This document shows, one piece after another, positions 54,301 to 62,368 of a DNA stretch of 64,000 nt. The notes beneath the pieces were generated by a model, which was not told where the DNA came from, ran no database searches, and was given only the letters and a program-made list of their open reading frames with translations. Position numbers and translations under genes: made by a program. Numbering within the stretch: the first letter of the stretch is position 1; every line of letters begins with the position of its first letter. This stretch comes from JBEDUK01 sp963781595 (GTDB lineage Bacteria; Actinomycetota; UBA4738), in assembly GCA_963781595.1 (NCBI GenBank), contig CAWAGG010000006.1, positions 1,054,001-1,118,000 of the forward strand. Reading direction: 5' to 3'.

Positions 54301-54869
54301 CTCGTCGCCGCGTACGCCGCGGGGCCGACCACGACCGAGCCGGGCTCCGCGGAGGTCTGGAGCCGGGCGGCCGTGTTCGCCGCGTCGCCGGTGACCATCC
54401 GGTCGGGCAGGTCGGGCGCACGCTCTAGGTTCACCATGACCTCGCCGGCCTCGACGCCGATCCGCATCCCCAGGGCGGTCCGACCCTCGCGCTCGGCGTC
54501 GTGGTTCATCGTCACCATGACCGATTGCATCTCGAGGGCCGCGCGGACCGCGCGCTCCGGGTCGTCCTCGTGCGCCGCCGGGACGCCGAACAACGCGAGG
54601 ATCGCGTCGCCCATGATCTTGTCGACCGTCCCGCCGAAGCGCTCGATCTCCTCGCTGAGCCGGGAGAACGTGCGCGAGATCAGTCCCTGGACGACCTCCG
54701 GGTCCTCGCGCTCGCCGAGCGCCGTGGAGCCGACGAGGTCGGCGAAGAGCAGGGCGACGAACTTCCGTTCGCGCGCCGGCGCCACGACGTCACCCAGGCG
54801 GGCGCCGCACGATGCGCAGAAGCGGGATCCCTCGGCGACCTGCTCACCGCAGGACGGACATGCGGACAC
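51393..54869 (-). CDS. Class III nucleotidyl cyclase - AAA ATPase - TPR regulator (copy 2)
   Basis: 1158 residues from GTG 54869, preceded by GGGGGG. It has the same order as its neighbour: zinc ribbon (CPSCGEQVAEG, CASCGARL), cyclase (LFADLVGSTALGERED, VDKIMGDAILALFG, DAANTAARLQ), NTPase (GPAGVGKSRL, LLEDIHWADEGLLDFLDHL), helical repeats with many A-E-A-L patterns. Long blocks such as FGGTVDKIMGDAILALFGVP are shared with copy 3. It diverges from paaA across about 130 bases, so it may respond to or control the phenylacetate cluster, but nothing in the sequence shows that. Confidence 0.9.
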   Translation of the reverse strand: MSACPSCGEQVAEGSRFCASCGARLGDVVAPARERKFVALLFADLVGSTALGEREDPEVVQGLISRTFSRLSEEIERFGGTVDKIMGDAILALFGVPAAHEDDPERAVRAALEMQSVMVTMNHDAEREGRTALGMRIGVEAGEVMVNLERAPDLPDRMVTGDAANTAARLQTSAEPGSVVVGPAAYAATSDVIEYRELPPLVLKGKSEALPAWVAVAVTTRHGERVRLGLEAVLVGRDDELASLKQAYQRAATTGRPSMLTVIGPAGVGKSRLAWELSKFVDGLPVPPSWMRGRCFAYGNRSYSALREAMRARCDVREDDPPGSVRAKVEAATAEVFGEPTFVDEIDALVGGSADRAFLREDLFDAWRRFLERDAERRPLVLLLEDIHWADEGLLDFLDHLADWGQGTILVLTLARPELLDVRPGWGGGKRNHANLYIDPLTEEQNEEMLTALLGAAAPDDLRRLVLERSEGNPLFTEEIVRSLIDRGILRAQQAETWELAASIDDVELPRSVQGVIASRLDGLPNEEKRALQDAAVIGRFFWLGALMHLTGADREAARGLLGRLRVKELLVPREPSAFAGDPEFGFRHVLIRDVAYESLPKADRAVKHGRVAAWIEDVAAGREEEFAEPLATHHAERRRLLIEMSGTAAEREEADRATLRWARVAAERAEGLKETSEAVRWYSTAVEAGRTLGLPPGDLAELLETLGWTQASAGLVAECETNCREALALQEAAGNEADAGRLMTLLGTIAFQNGRDAEAMGLMAQAFALLEPLGDGPDLAFVLTFMSIGVAINEQLEAAEPHLRRALAMARAAEPGAGRHVIHTISLAQVFLTMELAFVGRWEEAEVFVDELDSLARQTGDVAVFLRAKGMTAIVLHDGAPHLDLPRVDAMMAESLDLARKSGRYGDALYTLDGAAIFAMVHGRLDDAEGYLRTTQEWAGAGAEGFVAEATRRLAWVALVRGDLDRAEAVLAEAGPLVVATFGKLVGPIVEAGLAKAHGDIERAADILTTVAAGAPAGPALDLWERLFVEAVVVLTELGRIDEARPLAERIRRIADLRAPVEPVALWAEGLVATDPAEARAAFDRSIAGFTERQQPIDEARVLLALAEVQRALGDDPAPTVERARRLLTDCGAALYLVDANAGNAREGVAPRSPSIE

Positions 54870-54988
54870 GGTTCCCCCCTCGACCCGGTTCGCGGGAATG
54901 CTCGCAGGCGCGCCCCGCGCCCGCAAGCTCGTACCAGGTGCGGATGTCACCGGCCGCGCGCCGCATCCGTGATCGGCGCCGAACCGGG

Positions 54989-54994
54989 TAGCAT
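54989..54994 (+). promoter_or_regulatory. -10 element for paaA (leaderless)
   Basis: TAGCAT lies seven bases before the ATG of paaA, and no ribosome-binding site is present. I see no clear -35. Confidence 0.4.
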
Positions 54995-55001
54995 TCGCGG
55001 C

Positions 55002-55913
55002 ATGACCTACGACGAGCGGGTGGCCGCGTTCAAGGCGCACATCGACAGCGGCGGCAAGGTCGAAGCCGGCGACTGGATGCCCGACGAGTACCGCCTCGCT
55101 GCGATCAAGTTCATCGAGATGCATGCGAACTCCGAGGTGATGGGCGCGCTGCCCGAGGGCACGTGGATCCCGAAGGCGCCGTCACTCAAGCGCAAGCTGT
55201 CGCTCACCTCGAAGGTCCAGGACGAGGTCGGCCACGGCCAGATCCTCTACCGGGTCGCCGAGGACCTCGGCAAGTCACGCGAGGCGATGTTCGACGACCT
55301 GGTGAACGGGCGGACGAAGTTCCACAACGTGTTCCACTACCCGGCCGAGACGTGGGGCGACGTCGCCTACATCGGCTGGCTGATCGACGGCGCCGCGATC
55401 GTGAACCAGCGCGCGCTGCTCGATTCGTCGTACCTCCCGTACGTGCGCGCGATGCGGCGGATCTGCGCCGAGGAGTCGTTGCACCTGCGTCACGGCCTGG
55501 AGATGGTGCTCGAGCTCTGCAGCGGGACGCCGGCGCAGCGCGCGCTGTTCCAGGACGCCGTGAACCGGTGGTGGGAGCCGACGATGCACTTCTTCGGCCC
55601 GCCGTCGAAGAAGAAGGACATGCTCCTGTACTGGGGGATCAAGACGCGGTCGAACGAGAGCCTGCGTCAGGAGTTCTTCTCCGGGTACGTGCCGAAGCTA
55701 TGGGACCTGGGGATCAGCGTGCCGGATCCGGAGCTGGCCTGGGACGAGGCCATCGGTGAGTGGCGCTGGTCCGAGCCGAACTGGGACACGTTCTGGCAAG
55801 TCGTCGGCGGGAACGGCCCCATGACGACGGTCCGGCTCGCCCAGCGGAAGTCGGTCTGGGACACGCACGCCTGGATCCGCGAGGCCTTCGCCGGGATCCC
55901 TCGAGCTGCGTAG
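55002..55913 (+). CDS. paaA: Phenylacetyl-CoA 1,2-epoxidase, catalytic subunit
   Basis: 303 residues; the di-iron oxygenase subunit that epoxidises the ring of phenylacetyl-CoA with PaaB, PaaC and electrons from PaaE. Iron-ligand motifs are in VQDEVGHGQILYR and CAEESLHLRHGLEM. Other family blocks are WIPKAPSLKRKLSL, KFHNVFHYPAETWGD and WWEPTMHFFGPP. The start is ATG 55002. It heads a plus-strand operon that continues to paaD. Confidence 0.94.
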   Translation: MTYDERVAAFKAHIDSGGKVEAGDWMPDEYRLAAIKFIEMHANSEVMGALPEGTWIPKAPSLKRKLSLTSKVQDEVGHGQILYRVAEDLGKSREAMFDDLVNGRTKFHNVFHYPAETWGDVAYIGWLIDGAAIVNQRALLDSSYLPYVRAMRRICAEESLHLRHGLEMVLELCSGTPAQRALFQDAVNRWWEPTMHFFGPPSKKKDMLLYWGIKTRSNESLRQEFFSGYVPKLWDLGISVPDPELAWDEAIGEWRWSEPNWDTFWQVVGGNGPMTTVRLAQRKSVWDTHAWIREAFAGIPRAA

Positions 55914-55924
55914 AGAGGTCCCGC

Positions 55925-56290
55925 ATGGAGGTCTGGGACGTCCTCGGGAAGCGCCACGCCGGGGACGACTGGTCGGTGGTCGGCGCCGTGAAAGCCCCAG
56001 ACGACCCGCACATGGCGCTGCTCCTCGCGCGTGAGTCGTTCTTCCGCCACAAGGAGGGCGTGGCGTTCGCGGTTCGCAAGCGGGGCGCCGCAGCCGCGGA
56101 ACTCGTCGTCGATCCCGAACCCGCGGAGGTGCTCGGCGGCCTGACCGATCGTTCGTACCGCCGTCAGGAGGCCTACGCCGGGGTCGGTGCGCGCCTGCGC
56201 CGCGTCGCTCGCGAGCTGAGCGAGCGCGGCGCCACGATCGACCGCCCGCGGCCGCCCGACGCGCGGATCCGTTCGGACCTCGACGACTGA
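55925..56290 (+). CDS. paaB: Phenylacetyl-CoA epoxidase subunit PaaB
   Basis: 121 residues, a little longer than usual. The conserved opening MEVWDVLGKRHAGDDWSVVG and the block HMALLLARESFFRHKEGVAFAV identify PaaB, a small structural subunit of the epoxidase complex. AGAGGTCC precedes the ATG. The gene lies 11 bases after paaA. The next gene in the usual order would be paaC, but three amidohydrolase genes come first. Confidence 0.88.
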   Translation: MEVWDVLGKRHAGDDWSVVGAVKAPDDPHMALLLARESFFRHKEGVAFAVRKRGAAAAELVVDPEPAEVLGGLTDRSYRRQEAYAGVGARLRRVARELSERGATIDRPRPPDARIRSDLDD

Positions 56291-56308
56291 CGGAGCGTCG
56301 GTGCGGTG

Positions 56309-57463
56309 ATGCTCCACGTCCGCGGAACGGTCCTGCCGGCCGGCGTCGAACGCGACGTGTTCGTCACCGCCGACGGGCGGATCACGCTCGACCCGAACGC
56401 GCCGGGGGCCGCGGACGCCCGGACGCTCGCCTCGCGCGGCTTCGTCCTGCCGGGACTGGTGGACGCCCACGCCCACCTCGGACTGAACAGCCCCGCCGGG
56501 CCGGATGCCCCGGACGACCGGCGCGCGATGGCCAGTGCCGCCGCGCAGCTCCGGGAGGGCGTGCTGGCGGTGCGCGAGCCCGGCGGGCCGAACCGGGCAT
56601 CCTCCGCGCTTGGCCCGGCCGACGGCGTCCCTCGGTTGCTGACCTCGGGCCGCTGGCTCGCCGGTCCGTCCAGGTTCATGCCCGGATTCGCACGGGAGGT
56701 GGCAACCGACGAGCTGCCCGATGCCGCGCTCGAGGAGCTCCGCGCCGGCGGCGGCGGGTGGGCGAAGGTGATCGCCGACTGGCGCGTCGGCGACGATTGG
56801 GGCGTGGTGTCGTTCGGGCCGGACAGTCTCCGGGCCGCTGCGGACGCGGTCCACGCGGCCGGTGGACGGCTGGCGGTTCACGCCATGTTCCGTCCCGCGA
56901 CGGAGGCCGCGATCGACGCCGGGGCGGACTCGATCGAACACGGCACGTTCGTCGACCAGGCGATGATCGAGGCGATGGCCGCGCGCGGGACCGCGTGGAC
57001 GCCGACCCTCTCGGCCGTCCGGATGGTCACCGAGGGTCGTCAGCGACTGGGTGTGCCGGAGGAGGTCCGGGCGGCGCTGGCCGACGGGGTCCGGCGCCTC
57101 CCTCCGGTGCTCCGCGCGGCGGCGGAGGCGGGCGTGCCGGTGCTCTCGGGGACCGACGCGGCGATCCCGCACGGCATGGTTCGCCGGGAGGTCGCGGCGC
57201 TGATCGGAGCGGGCCTGCCGTCCGAGACGGCACTGGCCGGCGCCTCCTGGGCGGCGAGGACGTTCCTCGGATTGCCGTGCATCGAGGAGGGTGCGCCGGC
57301 CGACCTGCTGGTCCTCGATGCGGACCCGAGGCAGGACCGTTCGGCGCTGGACGCCCCGGCGCTCATCGTGCTGGACGGCCGCGTGATCGGCGGCCGGGGC
57401 GCTGCCTCCGATCACCGCGCGGGACCGGCACCCGTGATGCCCGGGGCCGATGCCTCGAAATGA
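56309..57463 (+). CDS. Amidohydrolase-superfamily protein (first of three tandem paralogues)
   Basis: 384 residues, imidazolonepropionase/prolidase-like (COG1228 type). The N-terminal small domain MLHVRGTVLPAGVERDV is followed by the metal motif DAHAHLG (Asp52-His54-His56), ADSIEHGTF, and GTDAAIPHGM with a likely metal Asp. A lysine in GGGWAKVIADW may be carboxylated. The start is ATG 56309, 18 bases after paaB. The substrate is unknown; N-acyl or imide bonds are typical for this group. The C-terminal ~20 residues are proline/alanine-rich. Confidence 0.87.
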   Translation: MLHVRGTVLPAGVERDVFVTADGRITLDPNAPGAADARTLASRGFVLPGLVDAHAHLGLNSPAGPDAPDDRRAMASAAAQLREGVLAVREPGGPNRASSALGPADGVPRLLTSGRWLAGPSRFMPGFAREVATDELPDAALEELRAGGGGWAKVIADWRVGDDWGVVSFGPDSLRAAADAVHAAGGRLAVHAMFRPATEAAIDAGADSIEHGTFVDQAMIEAMAARGTAWTPTLSAVRMVTEGRQRLGVPEEVRAALADGVRRLPPVLRAAAEAGVPVLSGTDAAIPHGMVRREVAALIGAGLPSETALAGASWAARTFLGLPCIEEGAPADLLVLDADPRQDRSALDAPALIVLDGRVIGGRGAASDHRAGPAPVMPGADASK

Positions 57464-57479
57464 TGCCGACGTCCGCTCC

Positions 57480-57737
57480 CTACGGCGAAGCGGACCAGTT
57501 CCAGGAGCCGTCGTCGGTGGCCTTCTCGTACATGTTCGTCAGCCAGACGACCCCGTGCGCGCCCTTCGTATCCGCGGCCGGGTCGGGCGTCGCCGCACTG
57601 TAGTCGCCCCACCGGCAGACGGTGCCGCACCCGGTGTCGACGCCGCCGATGTGGACCGAGACGAACGGCGACTGCTTTCCTCCGCCGATGCTGGTGCTCG
57701 CGACGCGGCACGCGGCACGATACGGTCCTGCCCGCAC
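57480..57737 (-). pseudogene. C-terminal fragment of an exported protein, antisense within the paa cluster
   Basis: On the strand opposite to the operon, an 85-residue frame ends with TGA at 57480. It reads TGCGTVCRWGDYSAATPDPAA, GVVWLTNMYE and a final WNWSASP. The C-RWGDYS--TPDP...VWL pattern resembles ends of secreted repeat proteins of actinobacteria. The N-terminal part is missing, and the only start (a GTG) gives no signal peptide. It probably is a relic left between the first and second amidohydrolase genes. Confidence 0.45.
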
Positions 57738-57751
57738 GCGAGGAGGAGGGG

Positions 57752-58852
57752 ATGACGCTGCACGTCCGAGGAACGGTGCTGCCCGGGGGGGTCGAACGGG
57801 ACGTCGTCGTCACCGACGATGGGCGGTTCGACCTGATGGGGGAGACCGATGCTCCGACGGTCCTGGACGACTGCTTCCTGATCCCGGGCCTGGTCGACGC
57901 CCACTGCCACCTGGGCCTGTTCAGCCCGGCGGGCGACGACGCGCCCGATGACGAACGCGCCCGGGCGAGCGCCCAGATGGAGCTGGCGACCGGCGTCCTG
58001 GCGCTCCGCGAGCCCGGCGGGCCGAACCACGCCTCGACCGGCCTGGGGCCGCCGGGCCTGCCCAGGACGTTCGCCTCGGGCCGGATGCTCGCGAGCCCCG
58101 GCGGGTACGTCCGCGGGCTCGGCCGCGAGGTGCGCGCCGACGAGCTGCCGGTCGCCTGCGTCGAGGAGCTGCGGGCCGGCGGTCGCACGTGGTCGAAGGT
58201 GATCGCCGACTGGGTCGACACGGACGGCGTGTTCACGCCGAACTTCCCGTTCGACGCGCTGGCGGCCGCGGCCGACGCCGTCCACGCGGCCGGCGGGCGG
58301 ATCACCGCGCACGTGACGCTGCCGGCGTCGACCGAGATGGTGATCGACGCGGGGTTCGACTGCATCGAACACGGCGACGGGATCACGGACGCGCTCGTCG
58401 AACGGCTCGCCCGCGCCGGGATGGACTGGGTCCCGACGCTCGCGATCGGCGTCAACGTGATGCCGTTCGTCCGCTCCCTGGGGGCGACCGAGGCGGAGGT
58501 CGACCGGCTGACCGGATCGATCGAGGACCTGCCGCGCGCGGTCCGGCTCGGCGCGGAGGCCGGGGTCCGGATCCTGGCGGGGACGGACTCCGGGATGCTG
58601 CCGCACGGCCAGATCGCGCTGGAGATCAGCTCGCTCGCGGCCGCCGGCCTGCCCACCGAGGATGCGCTGGCAGCGGGCTCCTGGACCGGCCGGGCCTTCC
58701 TCGGGCTCCCTGGGATCGAACACGGCGCTCCCGCGGACCTGGTCGCGTTCGCCCGCGACCCGCGCGAGGACCTGCGCGTCCTCTCCGAACCCCTGCTGAT
58801 CGTGCTCGACGGCGCGATCGTCGGTGGCATCGCGGCGACGGCGCCGCGGTGA
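57752..58852 (+). CDS. Amidohydrolase-superfamily protein (second paralogue)
   Basis: 366 residues, preceded by a strong GGAGGAGGGG. MTLHVRGTVLPGGVERDVVV aligns directly with the first copy. Metal motif DAHCHLGLFSPAGDDAPD, then REPGGPNHAST, WSKVIADWVD, CIEHGDGI and GTDSGMLPHGQ. A cysteine replaces the alanine between the two histidines of the first motif (HCH). Its stop overlaps the GTG start of the third copy (GTGA), so the two are translationally coupled. Confidence 0.87.
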   Translation: MTLHVRGTVLPGGVERDVVVTDDGRFDLMGETDAPTVLDDCFLIPGLVDAHCHLGLFSPAGDDAPDDERARASAQMELATGVLALREPGGPNHASTGLGPPGLPRTFASGRMLASPGGYVRGLGREVRADELPVACVEELRAGGRTWSKVIADWVDTDGVFTPNFPFDALAAAADAVHAAGGRITAHVTLPASTEMVIDAGFDCIEHGDGITDALVERLARAGMDWVPTLAIGVNVMPFVRSLGATEAEVDRLTGSIEDLPRAVRLGAEAGVRILAGTDSGMLPHGQIALEISSLAAAGLPTEDALAAGSWTGRAFLGLPGIEHGAPADLVAFARDPREDLRVLSEPLLIVLDGAIVGGIAATAPR

Positions 58853-59979
58853 CCGCACGGGTTCCGCCTCCCGCGCTCCACGTCCACGGCACGGTCCTGC
58901 CGGACGATGTCGAACGCGACGTGTTCGTCCTCGATGGGAGGTTCGCGTTCGAGCTGCCGGACGGATCCGACGCGCGGACCGTGACGTCGGGCGGATTCCT
59001 GCTGCCGGGCCTGGTCGACGCGCATGCGCACCTCGCGCTGAACAGCCCTGCCCCCGACGGGTCGCCGGCCGAAGCGACCGCGCGCGCGAGCGCGCGCCGT
59101 CAGCTCGAAGCCGGCGTGCTGGCGATCCGCGAGCCGGCGTCCCCCACGGTCCCGTCGGTCGGGATCGGACCGGAGGGCGGCCTCCCGCGCGTCCTGACCT
59201 CGGGCCGGTTCATCTCGGCGCCGGGCCGGTACTTCCCCGGCGCGGCCGTCGAGGTGGCGCCCGAGGCGCTGGCCGACGCGGCTCTCGGTCAGCTGGCATC
59301 CAGCGACGGCTGGGTGAAGCTCGTGGGCGACTGGGTGGACCCGGCCGACGGCGTGTGGAGGCCGACGTTCCCGCCGGAGGCGATGGCCGCCGCCGGGCGC
59401 GCGGTCCACGCGGCGGGCGGCCGACTCGCGGTCCACGCCGCCGACCACGACGCGATCGAGGCCGCGATCGACGCGGGGTTCGATTCGATCGAACACGGCC
59501 TGGGTGTCACGGAGCGGCAGCTCGAACGCATGGCCGCCGCGGGCATCGCGCTGACCCCGACCATGACCGCGGTGATGGGCTTCTGGACCGGACTGATCGA
59601 GATGGTGGGGTCGCCCACGAGCGAGGTCGAACGCGCTGCCCGCGCCGTCGAGCGCCATCCCGCGATGGTCCGGGCCGCCGCCGAAGCCGGTGTGCGGCTG
59701 CTCGCCGGAACCGACAGCGGCGTGGTTCCCCACGGGGCGATCGCTGGCGAGATCGAACGGCTGGCTGCGGCCGGCGCCTCGCCGTCCACGGCGCTCGGCG
59801 CCGGCTCGTGGGACGCCCGGGCGTTCCTTCGGCTCGCGGGGATCGAGGCCGGCGCGCCCGCGGACCTGGTTGCGTTCGATGCCGATCCACGCGACGACCT
59901 CGGTGCGCTCCGCCGGCCGTCGCTGATCGTCCTGGCGGGGACGGTCGTGGCCGGTGGCGGGGCTAGCATGGGGGCATGA
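58849..59979 (+). CDS. Amidohydrolase-superfamily protein (third paralogue)
   Basis: 376 residues from GTG 58849. LHVHGTVLPDDVERDVFVLDG aligns with copies one and two. Metal motif DAHAHLALNSPAPDG, then REPASPTVPS, WVKLVGDWVDPADGV, SIEHGLGV and GTDSGVVPHGA. The tail VAGGGASMGA ends in a TGA that overlaps the paaC ATG (ATGA). So the amidohydrolases and the epoxidase genes are one translational unit here, not merely neighbours. Confidence 0.87.
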   Translation: MTARVPPPALHVHGTVLPDDVERDVFVLDGRFAFELPDGSDARTVTSGGFLLPGLVDAHAHLALNSPAPDGSPAEATARASARRQLEAGVLAIREPASPTVPSVGIGPEGGLPRVLTSGRFISAPGRYFPGAAVEVAPEALADAALGQLASSDGWVKLVGDWVDPADGVWRPTFPPEAMAAAGRAVHAAGGRLAVHAADHDAIEAAIDAGFDSIEHGLGVTERQLERMAAAGIALTPTMTAVMGFWTGLIEMVGSPTSEVERAARAVERHPAMVRAAAEAGVRLLAGTDSGVVPHGAIAGEIERLAAAGASPSTALGAGSWDARAFLRLAGIEAGAPADLVAFDADPRDDLGALRRPSLIVLAGTVVAGGGASMGA

Positions 59980-60857
59980 CCCCTGCTCCCGAGGACCCGC
60001 GCCGGACGCTCCTCCTGGCGCTCGCCGACGACGAACTGATCATCGGTCACCGCCATTCGGAGTGGACCGGCTGGGCCCCGCACCTCGAAGAGGACCTGGC
60101 CTTCTCCTCGATCGCCCAGGACGAGATGGCGCACGCGCGCCTGCTCTACCGGCTCGTCGGCGAGACGTGGCCGGACGCCGGTGACGAGGACCGGCTCGCG
60201 CTCGGCCGTGAGCCGTCCGGGTATCGCAACGCCGTGATCTGCGAACGACCGAACGGCGATTGGGGCTACACGATCGCGCGCCAGTACCTGTACGACCGCG
60301 CGGACGCGGTTCGGCTGGAGGCGCTGGCGTCGTCGTCGTGGACCGGGCTGGCCGACCTGGTTCGGCTGATGCAGCTCGAGGAGGCGTACCACCTGGATCA
60401 CGCCGAGACGTGGGTGCACCGGCTGGCCGGGGGCCCGGTGACCGCACGGCAGCGCCTGGCCGACGGGCTCCAGGCGGCGTTGCCCGAGGCGTTGGCACTG
60501 TTCGAACCGCTGCCGTGCGAACCGGACCTGCGGGCCGACGGCACCATGTCTCGGTCGAACGAGGACCAACTCGCGACATGGCTGGCCGAGCTCGGTTCCT
60601 CGCTCGAGGAACTGTCGCTCGATTACGTGCTCGAACGGCATGCCACGGTGGGCGAGATGGTCCCGACCGGCTCCGGCGAGGTCGACGAAGCCGAACCGCT
60701 GACCGTCCCCGGCGTCGCCCGCCGCGACGGCCGCTGGGTGCACGAGGGGGCGTTCGTCGGCTCCGGCGGACGGACCGGGGTGCGCTCCGAGGACTTCGGT
60801 CCCCTCTGGCAGGATCTCACGCAGATGTACCGAACCCACCCTGGCGCGCGATGGTAA
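59976..60857 (+). CDS. paaC: Phenylacetyl-CoA epoxidase subunit PaaC
   Basis: 293 residues; ferritin-like partner that forms a heterodimer with PaaA. Family blocks are LLALADDELIIGHRHSEWTG, SIAQDEMAHARLLYRL, LYDRADAVRLEAL, LMQLEEAYHLDHAETWVHRL and a late QDLTQMYRTHPGARW. The start ATG overlaps the third amidohydrolase. The stop overlaps the paaD start by seven bases. Confidence 0.92.
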   Translation: MTPAPEDPRRTLLLALADDELIIGHRHSEWTGWAPHLEEDLAFSSIAQDEMAHARLLYRLVGETWPDAGDEDRLALGREPSGYRNAVICERPNGDWGYTIARQYLYDRADAVRLEALASSSWTGLADLVRLMQLEEAYHLDHAETWVHRLAGGPVTARQRLADGLQAALPEALALFEPLPCEPDLRADGTMSRSNEDQLATWLAELGSSLEELSLDYVLERHATVGEMVPTGSGEVDEAEPLTVPGVARRDGRWVHEGAFVGSGGRTGVRSEDFGPLWQDLTQMYRTHPGARW

Positions 60858-61384
60858 AGCATGCTGACGATCTGCGAGACGTCGAAGCGCGGGTGCGCCG
60901 CGCGCTGGCCTCCGTGCACGACCCGGAGATCCCGCCGCTCTCGATCGTGGATCTGGGGATCGTCGAACGCGTCGAGGTCGCCAGAGACGAGGTCCGCGTC
61001 GAGCTGCTGCCGACGTTCGCCGGCTGCCCGGCGCTGGACGCGATCCACCACGACGTGGTGCAGGCGCTTGCGGATGTCGCGGAGGGCAGAACCCTCACCG
61101 TTCGGTTCGTCCTCACGCCGCCGTGGACCAGCGACCGCATCACCCAGACGGGCCGAGAGGCGCTACGCGCATACGGCTTGACACCGCCGTCGGGCGCAGG
61201 TCCGGTCCGCGTGACGCTCGGACGTCCGGGCGCACCGACGCGAGCCGTCGCGTGTCCGTTCTGCGGGAGCGAGGACACGGTGCTCGAGAGCGCGTTCGGG
61301 CCGACGCTCTGTCGCTCGACGCACTTCTGCAACGCGTGCCGGAACCCGTTCGAGGCGTTCAAGCCGAAGCTCCCCGTCACCTGA
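60851..61384 (+). CDS. paaD: PaaD, Fe-S maturation factor of the epoxidase (DUF59/MIP18 family)
   Basis: 177 residues. The N-terminal DUF59 domain has VHDPEIPPLSIVDLGIVERV and LPTFAGCPALDAI. The C-terminal zinc/Fe-S module has CPFCGSEDTVLESAFGPTLC and HFCNACRNPFEAFK. PaaD is thought to help assemble the metal centres of the epoxidase/reductase. The next gene of the usual operon, paaE (reductase), is absent: the sequence passes to a convergent IclR gene. Confidence 0.93.
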   Translation: MVKHADDLRDVEARVRRALASVHDPEIPPLSIVDLGIVERVEVARDEVRVELLPTFAGCPALDAIHHDVVQALADVAEGRTLTVRFVLTPPWTSDRITQTGREALRAYGLTPPSGAGPVRVTLGRPGAPTRAVACPFCGSEDTVLESAFGPTLCRSTHFCNACRNPFEAFKPKLPVT

Positions 61385-61475
61385 GGTCGGGCAGCTCGCG
61401 AGCGCCCCCTTGGTATGCCCCGGCCACCTGGGTAGCTGAAGCTTCCCGCGCATGCCGCGCGAGGATGGGGGGCCA

Positions 61476-62354
61476 TCAACCGGTCCGGCGGTCACTGCCG
61501 GAACCGTGATCGACCGAGGCGCGGTGCATCTCCGCTCGCATGGCGTTCCAGGCCGGCAGCCACGCAACGCTCGCGGAGAGCCGCTCGCCGGCAGCGATCA
61601 GGTCGCGCACGATCCGGTCGCGCCGTTCGGCGTCGACACGGGAGGTCGGGACGCACACGGTGAGCGCCGCGACGACGGCGTCGTTCGCGCCGCGCACGGG
61701 CACCGCGGCGGTGAACAGCCCCGCGGCGGTCTCCTGGTCGTTCACGGCGTAACCGCGTTCGCGCACGGTCGCCAGGATCTCCAGGAGCTCCTGGACGCCC
61801 CGCAGGCGCCGTCCCGTGGGCGTGACGAGGGTTCGACCCGCGTACTGCGCCGCGACGACCGTCGGCGCCCGGTCGGCCAGGATCGCGCGACCGCTCGCCG
61901 AGGCGAACGCCGGCGTCCGGCTGCCCACGCGCGTCACGAGGCGCACCGGCTGCGAGGTCTCCTCGAGCGCCACGTACATCGAATCCTCGCCGTCGAGGAC
62001 CGCGAGGCACACCGTTTCGTCGTGCCGCGTCAGGAGGTCCGCGGAGACGCTCCGGAACGCGGTCACGATCGGCAGCTCAGCCGACCGCGCCGTGAGCCCG
62101 ATCGCGCGGATCCCCATGTCGAACCGCCCGTCCGGGCGCCGGACGAGCCAGTCGCGCTCGACGAGCACGGCACAGATCCGATGCAGGGAGCTCTTCGGCG
62201 TGGACAGCGCGGACGCGAGGTCGGACAGCGACATCGGACCGGTCCCGGCCAGCGCGTCGAGCACGGACAGCGCCGTGTGGACGCCCGGCGAGCCCGTCCG
62301 GACCGGTTCCGCCCCCTGGTCCGCAGCCGGTTCCTCCGCGCGCGCCCTGGTCAC
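61476..62354 (-). CDS. IclR-family transcriptional regulator
   Basis: 292 residues from GTG 62354. The winged helix-turn-helix lies at about residues 25-85 (ALSVLDALAGTGPMSLSDLA, STPKSSLHRICAVLVERDWL). The IclR effector domain follows (DETVCLAVLDGEDSMYVALEE, VGSRTPAFASASGRAILA, RERGYAVNDQETAAGLFTAAVPV). It diverges from the ABC substrate-binding gene and converges on paaD, so it could control either. A palindromic site lies 15 bases before its start, suggesting autoregulation. Confidence 0.92.
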   Translation of the reverse strand: MTRARAEEPAADQGAEPVRTGSPGVHTALSVLDALAGTGPMSLSDLASALSTPKSSLHRICAVLVERDWLVRRPDGRFDMGIRAIGLTARSAELPIVTAFRSVSADLLTRHDETVCLAVLDGEDSMYVALEETSQPVRLVTRVGSRTPAFASASGRAILADRAPTVVAAQYAGRTLVTPTGRRLRGVQELLEILATVRERGYAVNDQETAAGLFTAAVPVRGANDAVVAALTVCVPTSRVDAERRDRIVRDLIAAGERLSASVAWLPAWNAMRAEMHRASVDHGSGSDRRTG

Positions 62355-62368
62355 GGCCCGGCCCGCCT

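Noticed and set aside
51537..54428. Open frame of about 960 codons antisense to cyclase copy 2
   Set aside because: It mirrors the codon bias of the cyclase gene and shows no family motif.
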